Notes: generated by a model from the sequence alone, not told the origin. Counted from the stretch's first letter, positions 1 through 8,676 are shown. The stretch is 23,274 nucleotides of DNA from an uncultured Prevotella sp. (GCA_934196725.1 CAKPWR010000042.1:1-23274); one strand, 5' to 3'. Numbers and translations: made by a program.

Positions 1-77
1 CCACACTTACCACACTGGCCAAAAGCCTGACTTGCTGTTAATACCATTGCTGCTAATATTAATGTTAATTTCTTCAT
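1..77 (-). CDS. Secreted protein, N-terminal fragment cut by the window edge
   Basis: Reading the minus strand from an ATG at 77 gives 25 complete codons before the window ends. They form a classic signal peptide: a KK start, a hydrophobic stretch LTLILAAMVLTAS, and a likely cleavage after AFG just before a Gln. The mature part begins QCGKC, so cysteines come very early. That could fit a small disulfide or metal-binding exported protein, but too little is visible to name a family. It lies 139 bp downstream of the PTS permease gene on the same strand. I see no TAnnTTTG promoter of its own in the gap, so it may be co-transcribed. Its start argues against an EIIA or EIIB subunit, which are cytoplasmic. 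Confidence 0.7.
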   Translation of the reverse strand, partial: MKKLTLILAAMVLTASQAFGQCGKC

Positions 78-115
78 TACTATTTTGTTTTTACTTTTAA
101 ATTTAGAACTTGAGA

Positions 116-136
116 CCCAGCGATGGAATCGCTGGG
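116..136. other. Perfect 9-bp hairpin in the spacer
   Basis: CCCAGCGAT at 116-124 pairs perfectly with ATCGCTGGG at 128-136 around a 3-nt loop. It lies between the EIIC gene and the secreted-protein gene, both on the minus strand. On that strand it is followed by AT-rich sequence but no clean T-run. It could be a weak terminator for the EIIC gene or a leader structure for the next gene. Confidence 0.5.
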
Positions 137-207
137 AACGGGGGCACAGGGGGGGGGGAAGGCTTTTTTTTGCCCTTTTACCTTTTTGCCCTTTTACCTT
201 CTTACCC
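134..207. repeat. G-tract, T-tract and 16-bp tandem repeat
   Basis: The plus strand has GGG at 134-136, GGGGG at 140-144 and ten consecutive G at 149-158. Eight T follow at 164-171. Next come two copies of the 16-bp unit TTGCCCTTTTACCTTY (170-185 and 186-201) and the start of a third. All of this fits between two minus-strand genes. Homopolymers of this length are prone to slippage, and the G-runs could form a G-quadruplex on the plus strand. Confidence 0.75.
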
Positions 208-216
208 ATTGCTTTT

Positions 217-1581
217 TTATTTCTTTGCTGCCTTTTCCTCCTTCACGATGCGCTGACGGTTGAACACCAACAGGACGATAGTGATGATGGTGAGCACACC
301 CATACCGATGTATGAAAGCTTCACGCCACGATAGATGACCCACCCAAAGAGAGAAGAAGCGAAATCGAGGGCACCACCAGAGAAACCGTCAGGAATATGA
401 GCGGCATTATCACCAGTAGTTGCATAAACCTGATTGGCTGCCATTGTAAAGTCTGGAGCCATATCGGTTACGAAATAGAGACCGATGATGAGGGCTACCA
501 AACCGATGATCAGGGTCTTCACCACATTTCCCTTGGTAAATGGCAATATCATTGGGAAGAGGTAGAACATACCTGCCAATGATGCCAATGGCAAGAACTG
601 GTTGCCTGGCAAGAAGACTGCGATAGCCAAAATGACAGGAATCAAAATGACTGATACTACCAGAGTAGTAGGATGACCTATCACCAAGGCAGGACTCATA
701 CCGATATGAACTTTCTTTCCATTGAACTTGGTCTTTACCAACTCCTGTGTTTTCTCAGAGATTGGCTTCAAACCATCGATAAACAAAGAGGTGATACGAG
801 GAATCAGCTCCATCACGGCTCCCATGGTCACACCGAGGAAGAGAATCTTCTTGATATCGAGCTGTGCAGCCCAACCAATCAAGGCACCCACTATCACACC
901 GAGAACCAAAGGCTCACCCAGCACACCAAACTTCTTCTTCAATCCCTCTGCATCGACATCGAGCTTAGAGAAACCAGGAATCATATCCAGGAGTTTGTTG
1001 AAGATGATAGCGAATGGCATGAAACTCTGGCAGAATGGCTGCGGAATAGAGATACCATCTAAATCGTAATACTTCTGGAACTTTTCTGCAGTGAGGTCTG
1101 CACATACCAATGTTATCATATAGCAGACGATGGCTGCAAAGTATCCCCAAAGCAGGCTCTCACCCATTACGAAGTAAGCCACGGCACCGATAAAAGCAAA
1201 GTGCCAATAGTTCCAAAGGTCGATGTTCACCGTACGGGTGGTCTTGGTTATCAACATCAGGAAGTTGACACCCAGACAGATTGGGATAATCAGAGCACCC
1301 ACCGCTGTATTGTAAGCTACGGCAGCTGCTGCAGGCCAACCCATGTCAAACACGTTCAACTGTAGGTGATAGATGTCGGAGATAGCCTTCAAAGGGTCAT
1401 TGAAGTTAGTTGTCAACAAAGCAGTGACCACACCCAAGCCCACGAAACCCACACCTACGAAGAGTCCCGATTTCAACGCTTTTCCGAATTTCATGCCAAT
1501 ACATAGTCCTATAACCGTGAAGATGATAGGCATCATCACGCTTGCACCCAGACTGATGATATAGCTAAATACCTGTTCCAT
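217..1581 (-). CDS. PTS galactitol-type permease, EIIC subunit (GatC-like)
   Basis: This 454-residue polytopic inner-membrane protein matches the EIIC-GAT family; E. coli GatC is about 450 residues. Family features can be seen: a first helix ending in a GMKFGKALKSGL stretch, then GVGFVGLG, FDMGWP near residue 80, TRTVNIDLWNYWH near 115-127, FGVLGEPLVLG near 219-229, and a basic C-terminal tail. In a classical PTS, EIIC forms the membrane channel for a hexitol and works with cytoplasmic EIIA and EIIB. Neither is next to it here: upstream is the murF/alr operon and downstream a secreted protein. The start is an ATG with a promoter about 85-110 bp upstream. The true substrate and whether transport is phosphorylating cannot be told from sequence. 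Confidence 0.9.
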   Translation of the reverse strand: MEQVFSYIISLGASVMMPIIFTVIGLCIGMKFGKALKSGLFVGVGFVGLGVVTALLTTNFNDPLKAISDIYHLQLNVFDMGWPAAAAVAYNTAVGALIIPICLGVNFLMLITKTTRTVNIDLWNYWHFAFIGAVAYFVMGESLLWGYFAAIVCYMITLVCADLTAEKFQKYYDLDGISIPQPFCQSFMPFAIIFNKLLDMIPGFSKLDVDAEGLKKKFGVLGEPLVLGVIVGALIGWAAQLDIKKILFLGVTMGAVMELIPRITSLFIDGLKPISEKTQELVKTKFNGKKVHIGMSPALVIGHPTTLVVSVILIPVILAIAVFLPGNQFLPLASLAGMFYLFPMILPFTKGNVVKTLIIGLVALIIGLYFVTDMAPDFTMAANQVYATTGDNAAHIPDGFSGGALDFASSLFGWVIYRGVKLSYIGMGVLTIITIVLLVFNRQRIVKEEKAAKK

Positions 1582-1663
1582 TATTACTTTTTGAATTTGT
1601 TAAATAGTTAAGAAAATACACCAAAAGTGCACCTCCACCTGTTTTTAGATGATTTGTTGGTTG

Positions 1664-1693
1664 CAAAGATACACTTTTTTCTTCATATTCAAT
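1664..1693 (-). promoter_or_regulatory. Promoter for the EIIC gene
   Basis: On the minus strand TATCTTTG (plus 1664-1671) matches the Bacteroidetes -7 box TAnnTTTG. An ATTG-type -33 box (plus 1690-1693) lies 18 nt upstream. This implies a leader of roughly 80 nt before the ATG at 1581. Confidence 0.65.
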
Positions 1694-1718
1694 ACGTTTT
1701 GATGGAAAATATTACTTA

Positions 1719-1752
1719 AAAAGAATCCCATCCGAGCTTTTCGGATGGGATT
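1719..1752 (-). terminator. Intrinsic terminator of the yfhO-GSCFA-murF/alr operon
   Basis: AATCCCATCCGA (1724-1735) and TCGGATGGGATT (1741-1752) form a perfect 12-bp stem with a 5-nt loop. On the minus strand the stem is followed by CTTTTTAAG, a short T-run. It sits about 100 bp past the alr stop. The stem core AATCCCATC recurs in the terminators at 16902 and 18295. Confidence 0.8.
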
Positions 1753-1811
1753 TATCGATTTTTATACGTTTTTGCACGATTTATTGACGAAAAGACCGTC
1801 GTCCTTTACTC

Positions 1812-1845
1812 TTCGTTCTTCACTATTCACTTTTCGTTCTTCACT
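1812..1845. repeat. Short degenerate repeat next to the alr stop codon
   Basis: TTCGTTCTTCACT occurs at 1812-1824 and again at 1833-1845 (21-bp period), joined by related TTCACTATTCAC words. It ends 2 bp from the alr stop codon. The words resemble those in the arms of the element at 12745-13309. Confidence 0.6.
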
Positions 1846-1847
1846 TC

Positions 1848-4325
1848 CTAGTCCTGATAATAAACTCTCTTCACTCGGTTGCTGATGGTAGTCAGAACTT
1901 CGTAAGGAATAGTTTCCAGGATATCGCTCAGCGTCTGAACAGGCAGATGCTCTCCAAAGATTTCCACAGAATCACCTTCCTTGCAGTCGATGCCTGTCAC
2001 ATCAATCATCGCCACGTCCATACAGATGTTGCCTACATAATCTGCCTTCTGTCCGTTGACAAGGCAATAAGCATGTCGATTGCCGAGGCGGCGGTTCAAG
2101 CCATCGGCATAACCGATAGGAATGGCTGCAATCACACTATCCTTATCAAGAATGGTCTTGCGACTGTAACCAACACTATCACCCGCCTTCACATGGTGCA
2201 TCTGCAGGATGGTAGTCTTCAGGGTGCTCACGCAGTTGATGGTCTTGTTGTTGCGGGAGTTGATGCCATAAAGACCAAGACCCAGGCGGCACATGTCCAA
2301 CTGACGCTCAGGGAAGTGCTCGATACCTGCCGAATTGCAGATATGACGCAGAATCTTATGGTCGAAAGCAGCCTGCAACTGTTTGCTTCCCTTATCGAAG
2401 AGTTCAAACTGATGGGCAGAGAAGTCATCAAAACTGTCGTCATCGCTTCCCACGAAGTGAGAGAACACAGAACGAGGGATAATGGCATTCTGATGCTTCA
2501 GCTTGCCAATCAATTCCTCCATATCGTTTTCCGGATCAAAGCCCATGCGATGCATTCCTGTATCCAGCTTGATATGAACAGGGAATCCTGTTACTCCCTC
2601 CTTCTCGGCAGCCTTGATGAGCGCATCGAGCAAACGGAATGAGTAAACCTCTGGCTCCAGGTCATAATCGAACATGGTCTTGAAGGCAGTCATCTCCGGA
2701 TTCATGATCATGATATTACTGGTAATACCGTTCTTGCGGAGGGTAACGCCTTCATCGGCAACAGCCACTGCCAGATAATCTACACGATGATCCTGCAAAG
2801 TCTTTGCGATTTCTACAGCTCCAGCTCCATAACCGTCAGCCTTGATCATGCAGACAAGCTTTGTCTCTGGCTTCATAAAGGCACGATAGTAATTCAAGTT
2901 GGCTACTACGGCATTCAAGTTGACCTCAAGAGTGGTCTCATGAACCTTCTGAACCAGCAACTCGGTCAATTGGTCAAAACCGAACTGGCGAGCGCCCTTC
3001 AGCAGAATGACCTCATCACGCAAGGAAGCAAAGACCTCACTGGCAATGAATTCCTCTACATCCTGGAAGAAGAACTTTTCTGAAATCTGAATAGCGTCAT
3101 GCTGCTTGCAGAGTTCAGGACCAATGCCGATGAATTTCACAACACCACGCTTGCGAGCCAGATCGCTCACCTCTTTATATAATGCTTCTGGAGCCTGACC
3201 GCTCTGATAGATATCGCTCAATATCAAGGTATGACGACGACCACGATGATCCGGACGACGGTTCATGAAGTCAAGAGCGATGTCAAGCGAATTGATATCG
3301 CTGTTGTAACTGTCGTTGATAAGCGTACATCCGTGCTGTCCTACCTTCACTTCCAGTCTCATAGCCACAGGTTCGAGTTTCGCCATACGCTTGTCGATAT
3401 CCTCGGCAGAGACTCCGAGCTTTGAAGCCACCACAGCGCTGATGATGGAATTCTGGATAGAAGCATCATCGATGAATGGGATAGAGAAGCTATCCACCTC
3501 ACCTTTATATATATAGGTGATGACGCTCACACTCTGCTGCTTCTCGATGCTCTTGACAAAGAAAGGAGCCTCAGGATTCTTGAGCGACCAGAAGAGTTTC
3601 TCACCTTTATAGTCAGGATATTCAGCCACGACCTTGGTAATCACCTCATCATCGCCATCATAAACTACAGTTTCTGCATCATGGAAGAGAATGAGCTTCT
3701 CACGGCACTTTTCCTCCAATGAAGAGAAGTTCTCCTGATGGGCAGCTCCCACATTGGTCAATACAGCGATTGTAGGCTGGATGATGTCGCGGAGGGCAAG
3801 CATTTCGCCCGGCTGACTGATACCCGCCTCGAATACGCCTACCTGAGTCTGCTCATTCATCAACCAGACTGACAATGGCACACCTATCTGGGAATTGTAA
3901 CTTCTAGGACTTCGGGTAACGAACATACTTGGCGAGAGCAACTGATAGAGCCACTCCTTGACCATGGTCTTGCCATTAGAACCCGTAATACCCACTATCG
4001 GAATATTGAATTCATCACGATGACGCTCTGCCAAGCGCTGCAAAGCCTCCAGGGTATTGACCACCTTGAGGAAGTTAGCCTCCGGATAATCAGAAGCATA
4101 TCCCTTAGGAACATCAGTCACCACAAAGTTTTTCACACCTCTGCGATACAGCTCAGGTATGTAGTTGTGACCATCATTACGCTCCGACTTGAGCGCAAAG
4201 AATAGAGTTTCCTCTGGGAAACAAAGTGAACGACTATCGGTCAGGATAAAACCGATGTTGGTATCATTGTCTCCATAGCGACGCGCACCTATCAGTGTGG
4301 TTACCTTTTCAATAGTATATGTCAT
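1848..4325 (-). CDS. Bifunctional MurF ligase / alanine racemase
   Basis: The 825-residue protein fuses two cytoplasmic peptidoglycan-precursor enzymes. Residues 1 to about 460 are MurF (UDP-MurNAc-tripeptide:D-Ala-D-Ala ligase): a Mur ligase P-loop GITGSNGKT (112-120), ligase centre around 165-200, and a C-terminal domain with INDSYNSD (336-343). Residues from about 465 on are a PLP-dependent alanine racemase that makes D-Ala from L-Ala: the PLP lysine is K495 in MIKADGYGAG, the catalytic tyrosine is probably Y720 in VGYSRKT, and IPIGYADG (735-742) is conserved. The two activities make and use the same D-alanine pool. This fusion is well known in Bacteroidetes. The start lies 28 bp after the GSCFA gene, so it is the last gene of that operon. 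Confidence 0.95.
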   Translation of the reverse strand: MTYTIEKVTTLIGARRYGDNDTNIGFILTDSRSLCFPEETLFFALKSERNDGHNYIPELYRRGVKNFVVTDVPKGYASDYPEANFLKVVNTLEALQRLAERHRDEFNIPIVGITGSNGKTMVKEWLYQLLSPSMFVTRSPRSYNSQIGVPLSVWLMNEQTQVGVFEAGISQPGEMLALRDIIQPTIAVLTNVGAAHQENFSSLEEKCREKLILFHDAETVVYDGDDEVITKVVAEYPDYKGEKLFWSLKNPEAPFFVKSIEKQQSVSVITYIYKGEVDSFSIPFIDDASIQNSIISAVVASKLGVSAEDIDKRMAKLEPVAMRLEVKVGQHGCTLINDSYNSDINSLDIALDFMNRRPDHRGRRHTLILSDIYQSGQAPEALYKEVSDLARKRGVVKFIGIGPELCKQHDAIQISEKFFFQDVEEFIASEVFASLRDEVILLKGARQFGFDQLTELLVQKVHETTLEVNLNAVVANLNYYRAFMKPETKLVCMIKADGYGAGAVEIAKTLQDHRVDYLAVAVADEGVTLRKNGITSNIMIMNPEMTAFKTMFDYDLEPEVYSFRLLDALIKAAEKEGVTGFPVHIKLDTGMHRMGFDPENDMEELIGKLKHQNAIIPRSVFSHFVGSDDDSFDDFSAHQFELFDKGSKQLQAAFDHKILRHICNSAGIEHFPERQLDMCRLGLGLYGINSRNNKTINCVSTLKTTILQMHHVKAGDSVGYSRKTILDKDSVIAAIPIGYADGLNRRLGNRHAYCLVNGQKADYVGNICMDVAMIDVTGIDCKEGDSVEIFGEHLPVQTLSDILETIPYEVLTTISNRVKRVYYQD

Positions 4326-4353
4326 TGTCTTAATACTTTAATGATTCTATATT

Positions 4354-5175
4354 TTATAAGAGAAGATACTTCTCCTCAAATTCTCTTTTCCTTTCTTCCG
4401 TCCTGGCGATGAACTTTTTGTGTTCCTCGCTATCAGGATTGAAGGGTCTGTGTCCGAGCGCTTCCCTGATGGGTCTCCAGTCTTCCAGAAACTGCTCGGC
4501 AGCTTTTCCGAAGTATGCTGTCCGGAATTTCTCCCAGATATACTCCACAGCCTGGTCGCTCGGATGCAACATGTCTTCCTTGTAGAAGCGATAATCACGA
4601 AGTTCATCGTTCATGATTTCGTAAGCGGGGAAATAGCTCACCACCCCCGGATTCGCCTTTACCAGCTTATCAGCTGCCAACAGAAGCGTAGCCTTGGAAA
4701 GCTGACTTCCATGATAGCCATACTTGGCATATCGGATAGGACTCACCGTGATGATAACCTTCAAGTCACCGTCTGCTGATGAAGTTTCCTTTCTTTCTGC
4801 CTTCAGCAAATCTATTGCCTTCTGCAGATAGTCCGCACATTCATCCACGCTCAGTTCCCTTTCTTCAAAGAGACGCTGCGGTCGCTTCTGACAGTTATCC
4901 ACGATTTCGCCCGTCTCCTTCAGGATGTATATGTGGTTTGTACCCAACGTGAAGACAGCTACCCGTGGATTAACCTCCCGGCTTTTCTCCACCGTATGAA
5001 GAATACTAGCCGGATTATACATCACTCCGAAAGGATTCACCGTAGCCCGGAAGCGATTCTCCAGGAATCGGCGACCCAGATTATCGGCAAAGCAACTGCC
5101 CACAAAGAGCATTTGCTCTGCCGGCTGTATCTCGAAGTCAGCCTTAGGAATATCGATTTCTGTCCGAAACAGCAT
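4354..5175 (-). CDS. GSCFA-domain protein (SGNH-hydrolase-like)
   Basis: This 273-residue protein carries the family signature GSCFADNLG at residues 26-34. It also has GTNH at 78-81 and a late DMLHP at 201-205. The Ser, Asn and Asp-x-x-His positions resemble the catalytic blocks of SGNH/GDSL esterases, so an ester hydrolase or acyl-transfer role is plausible; the family has no firm function that I know. No signal peptide or membrane segment is seen, which suggests a cytoplasmic protein. It starts 13 bp after yfhO ends and stops 28 bp before murF/alr. This tight packing links it to cell-envelope work, which is inference. Confidence 0.88.
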   Translation of the reverse strand: MLFRTEIDIPKADFEIQPAEQMLFVGSCFADNLGRRFLENRFRATVNPFGVMYNPASILHTVEKSREVNPRVAVFTLGTNHIYILKETGEIVDNCQKRPQRLFEERELSVDECADYLQKAIDLLKAERKETSSADGDLKVIITVSPIRYAKYGYHGSQLSKATLLLAADKLVKANPGVVSYFPAYEIMNDELRDYRFYKEDMLHPSDQAVEYIWEKFRTAYFGKAAEQFLEDWRPIREALGHRPFNPDSEEHKKFIARTEERKREFEEKYLLL

Positions 5176-5188
5176 CTCTTCTACTCCT

Positions 5189-7696
5189 TTATTCCTTAAC
5201 TACTTCAGTATTCTTCTTGCGTTTCTTGACTTCCACTCCTATACCTATTATAATAAGGAGTACAAGAACGCCATAACCTACGTATGCTACAGTCTCTGTA
5301 TTCTTGAGCGACTGTGGATGGAAATCAAGAACCACCTTATGGGTTCCTGGCTTCACATTGAGCGCACGGAGAATATAGTTTACTCTACCGAGTTCTACAG
5401 GCTCTCCATCTACGGTAGCAGTCCAACCCGGATAGTAGATTTCAGAGAATACGATGACACCACCCTTGCTCGACTTCACCTCGTAAGTCAGGTTGTTTGG
5501 CTTATAGGCAGTCATCTTCACAACCGAAGTATCATCCTGCTTTACGCTCTGATTCAGCTGTTCCTTGAACTTGGCATCAGCCACGGCAACATGACGGAGG
5601 TTCACCTTGCCCACGCCCTCGATTTCCTCGTTGGCATTGTTCACATACTTCACCTCGTCTACAAACCAGGCATTGCCGTAAGCGTATGGATTCTGAACAG
5701 GAACGGTCTGACCGCCCTGCAAAGGCATGATGAAGTACTTGGCATTCAGCATATTCAATACCGGGAAGATACTATCGCCATTCACCTTGGTCATATCACC
5801 ACCAGCCTCAGCAACAGCCTTCATTGTCTTCTGCATCTCTGGAGCGATGTGAGCATCAATCATCTCCTGATAACGGCGCAACTTAGCTGGATGATATCCA
5901 CCGATACTCTTATGATAGTAAGAAGTCTCGTTCTCATTGAAGGTATTCGATGCGAGATTGAGCACACGATAGTCGAGTGCCTTGTCACGGCAGATGATCT
6001 TATCGGTCTCTGTCATCTGCTGAGGAGCATCACGCTCTACCTTGTCCACAAACATATCGTCATAGAGATAACGCTTGTTTACCATCCACATATCCACAAG
6101 ACAGAGCACGGCAATACCGGCAATCATGAATTCTGCACCGAGCTTCTTCATCTTATAAAGCAGCAGGAAGGCAGAACCGATAACGATTATCCAGAACGAA
6201 CGCCAGCAATCAGAAGTAAAGATACCCTTGCGAATCTCTACCAGATTGCTGATAATAGGACCCTGATATTCAGCAGGCAACTGCTGCAACGCCTGAGTCT
6301 CCTGGACAGAGATGAAATCTGGGAAGAATACGCTCGGCATGATGGCAAAGAGCAGACAGAAACCTGCTGTCAGACCAAAGCTGGCGTATACATATTTAAT
6401 TTTAGAAGTCAGCACTTCCGGTTCATCCACAATCTTCTTCAACGCCATCATCGCCAGCAGCGGAATGGTAAATTCAGCGATAACGAGGATGGAAGCCACC
6501 GTTCGGAATTTGGCATACATCGGAATATAATCCAAGAAGAAATTGGTGAACGGCATGAAGTTTCTACCCCATGAGAGCAGGATACTCAGAATGGTGGCAG
6601 CGAGCAAAGCCCACTTCATCGGACCCTTCACGATAAACAGACCGAGAATGAAGAGCATACATACGAATGCTCCTACATATACCGGACCGCTGGTACCAGG
6701 CTGATTACCCCAGTACTGACCCAACTGCTGATAAATCTGAACAAAGTTAGGGTCTGCCTTCTCCATTGCCTTCTCGTTTTGGGCAAGAGGCACGGAAGCA
6801 CCACCCTTGGCATCTGGAACCAGGAGCGTCCAAGTCTCGTCAATACCATAACTCCACTGGGTGATATAGTCTCTATCCAGACCGCTACTGGTCTGATTAG
6901 CAGAGTTTTTCTTTACCAGTTCACTCTTTCCGCGCATGGTTTCCTGACCATACTGCCAGGTATGATAAAGGTTGGACAGGTTGAGCGAGATACCGATGAG
7001 GGCACCCACAGCGCATACCGCTGTAGCCTTTCCAAAACGAGCCAGCTGCTTCTGCTTGATGGCTTCAACCAGGAAGGCAATCACCATGAAGAGGATGATG
7101 AAGAGGTAATAATAAGTCATCTGCACATGGTTGGCATTCACCTCGAAAGCCGAGAAGATGGCTGTCAGGAACAAGCCTTTCAGATACTTGCCGCGATAAG
7201 CCAGCACCACTCCCGCAATCATAGGAGGCAGATAAGCCAGTGCCCATACCTTCCAGATATGACCGGCTGCGATAATGATAAAGAAGTAGGACGAGAATGC
7301 CCAGATGATACTACCCAATGCTGCCAGCGATTGTCGGAAATCGAAAGCACGCAACATGATGTAGAAGCCCAGAAGATATACGAATACATACCATACATAA
7401 TCTGGCAACCACAGGTGATAAGCCTTAGTTACCTGGTCGAGCACCTTGGTACTGCCATACGAAGGCGACATCTGATAAGTTGGCATTCCGCCGAATACAG
7501 AGTTGGTCCAGCGAGTAGTCTCGCCAGTCTGCTGCTGGTAAAGTTCCTTCTCATGTCCCAGTCCCTTGCTTGCCGCAGAGTCGTGACGGAACAGGATTCG
7601 TCCATCCATGTCGGCTGGCATGAAGTAGGCGAAGGAGATTACCGCAAAAACAATTACTACCAGAATATCCAGTAGATACTTCTTCAAAAATTTCAT
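5189..7696 (-). CDS. YfhO-family polytopic membrane protein
   Basis: The 835-residue protein starts with a basic segment and a membrane helix (about residues 8-26). A loop with FRHDSAASKG and the aromatic FGGMPTYQ follows, then a dozen or so predicted helices through about residue 540. A large soluble domain runs from about 550 to 795, and one last helix (about 800-822) ends in KKRKKNTEVVKE. This layout matches the YfhO family, which has a GT-C glycosyltransferase-like fold. In Bacillus, YfhO is linked to glycosylation of wall polymers; the substrate in Bacteroidetes is not known to me. It is the first gene of the operon with the GSCFA gene and murF/alr. Confidence 0.88.
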   Translation of the reverse strand: MKFLKKYLLDILVVIVFAVISFAYFMPADMDGRILFRHDSAASKGLGHEKELYQQQTGETTRWTNSVFGGMPTYQMSPSYGSTKVLDQVTKAYHLWLPDYVWYVFVYLLGFYIMLRAFDFRQSLAALGSIIWAFSSYFFIIIAAGHIWKVWALAYLPPMIAGVVLAYRGKYLKGLFLTAIFSAFEVNANHVQMTYYYLFIILFMVIAFLVEAIKQKQLARFGKATAVCAVGALIGISLNLSNLYHTWQYGQETMRGKSELVKKNSANQTSSGLDRDYITQWSYGIDETWTLLVPDAKGGASVPLAQNEKAMEKADPNFVQIYQQLGQYWGNQPGTSGPVYVGAFVCMLFILGLFIVKGPMKWALLAATILSILLSWGRNFMPFTNFFLDYIPMYAKFRTVASILVIAEFTIPLLAMMALKKIVDEPEVLTSKIKYVYASFGLTAGFCLLFAIMPSVFFPDFISVQETQALQQLPAEYQGPIISNLVEIRKGIFTSDCWRSFWIIVIGSAFLLLYKMKKLGAEFMIAGIAVLCLVDMWMVNKRYLYDDMFVDKVERDAPQQMTETDKIICRDKALDYRVLNLASNTFNENETSYYHKSIGGYHPAKLRRYQEMIDAHIAPEMQKTMKAVAEAGGDMTKVNGDSIFPVLNMLNAKYFIMPLQGGQTVPVQNPYAYGNAWFVDEVKYVNNANEEIEGVGKVNLRHVAVADAKFKEQLNQSVKQDDTSVVKMTAYKPNNLTYEVKSSKGGVIVFSEIYYPGWTATVDGEPVELGRVNYILRALNVKPGTHKVVLDFHPQSLKNTETVAYVGYGVLVLLIIIGIGVEVKKRKKNTEVVKE

Positions 7697-7726
7697 ATTT
7701 TCTATAAACGTTTATAATTTTGGGGA

Positions 7727-7758
7727 CAAAGTTAGCACAAATCGAAGACACTACAAAA
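7727..7758 (-). promoter_or_regulatory. Promoter of the yfhO-GSCFA-murF/alr operon
   Basis: On the minus strand the -7 box TAACTTTG (plus 7727-7734) and a TTTTG -33 box (plus 7754-7758) are separated by exactly 19 nt, the ideal Bacteroidetes arrangement. The leader to the ATG at 7696 would be about 27 nt. Confidence 0.85.
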
Positions 7759-7808
7759 TAAAAGAAGAAACTTTTTACTTTTTTTATCGTAGAAAAGTCA
7801 CAATAGGG

Positions 7809-7833
7809 GTTTCCCCCTAACTTTTAGGGAAAC
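7809..7833. promoter_or_regulatory. Inverted repeat abutting the -33 box of the barrel gene
   Basis: GTTTCCCCCTAA (7809-7820) can pair with TTAGGGAAAC (7824-7833) around a 3-nt loop, with two bulged C. It ends 4 bp before the -33 box at 7837. Its position fits an operator or activator site; no regulator is identified. Confidence 0.4.
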
Positions 7834-7836
7834 TAT

Positions 7837-7868
7837 CTTGGTTTATCAGCCGATAAGCCATACCTTTG
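7837..7868 (+). promoter_or_regulatory. Promoter of the outer-membrane barrel gene
   Basis: The -7 box TACCTTTG (7861-7868) lies 20 nt after a CTTG -33 box (7837-7840). Transcription would begin near 7872, only about a dozen nt from the first ATG. Confidence 0.75.
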
Positions 7869-7896
7869 CACCCATAAACATAAAATGAGTAAGATT

Positions 7897-8574
7897 ATGA
7901 AAAAAATCGTATTTATCATGATGGCGATGCTGATGGCAGTCATCCCATCTACTGCACAGAATTACAAGCACAGTAAATATTATAACCAGAAGACGGGACA
8001 TCTCGACTACGGATTCAACAATAAGGGCACCGATACCTACTACGGCATCCGCATCGGACCGGGATTCTCATACGTAACTTCAGACGACAGCCGTCTCGAT
8101 GGTGGCGACTGGCAGACCGGTCTCAACGTAGGTGTTGTAGCCGGTTTCCCTCTTACCTATTCTGACCCGCTCTATCTGGAGACCGGTCTCTACTATATAG
8201 AAAAAGGTGGAAAGAAATCCTTGGGCGGAGGCAAGAAGATGACCTACGACCTCAACTATCTGGAGATTCCGGTAGTAGTAAAATACAAGTATGAGGTAGA
8301 TGATGACTTGACCATAGAGCCGTTTGCCGGTGGATATTTTGCAGCGGGCGTGGGTGGCAAGATCAAGAACTTTGCTGAGCGCGAGGCTCAGAGTTCATTC
8401 CGAAGCGACAACTTCCGTCGCCTGGATGGCGGTCTCCGCATCGGTTGCGGTGTAAGTTACGACATGTTCTATGCCGACCTCACCTACGATCTCGGTCTTG
8501 CCAACATCTGCCACGATACATTTGACAAGGCACGCAACAGAGCCGTGATGCTCAATTTTGGCGTAAATTTCTAA
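7897..8574 (+). CDS. Outer-membrane beta-barrel protein (PorT-like)
   Basis: From the ATG at 7897 the protein is 225 residues. It has a signal peptide (KKIVFIMMAMLMAVIPSTAQ, cleavage after TAQ) followed by alternating amphipathic strands rich in Gly, Tyr and Asp. The chain ends in LNFGVNF, a terminal aromatic residue as expected for BAM-inserted barrels. The size suits an eight- to ten-strand barrel of the Bacteroidetes outer membrane beta-barrel (PorT-like) group. The function is unknown. An in-frame ATG at 7885 adds four residues; I prefer 7897 because transcription should start near 7872. It has its own promoter and terminator, so it looks monocistronic. Confidence 0.8.
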   Translation: MKKIVFIMMAMLMAVIPSTAQNYKHSKYYNQKTGHLDYGFNNKGTDTYYGIRIGPGFSYVTSDDSRLDGGDWQTGLNVGVVAGFPLTYSDPLYLETGLYYIEKGGKKSLGGGKKMTYDLNYLEIPVVVKYKYEVDDDLTIEPFAGGYFAAGVGGKIKNFAEREAQSSFRSDNFRRLDGGLRIGCGVSYDMFYADLTYDLGLANICHDTFDKARNRAVMLNFGVNF

Positions 8575-8619
8575 CAGAAGAAAACAACCATACGTTTTGT
8601 AGTTAAAACTTGATATACA

Positions 8620-8661
8620 TTCCCTGCCTATTATAAAATATAGGTGGGGAATTGTTCTTTT
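8620..8661 (+). terminator. Intrinsic terminator of the barrel gene
   Basis: TTCCCTGCCTAT (8620-8631) pairs with ATAGGTGGGGAA (8640-8651) as a 12-bp RNA stem with two G-U wobbles. TTGTTCTTTT follows. It lies 46 bp after the stop codon. Confidence 0.7.
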
Positions 8662-8676
8662 ATGGGATTTATTTTG

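Noticed and set aside
5318..6574. 418-codon open frame on the plus strand, antisense to yfhO
   Set aside because: It is complementary to a well-supported membrane-protein gene, has no family likeness and odd composition (His- and Leu-rich), and no promoter precedes it.
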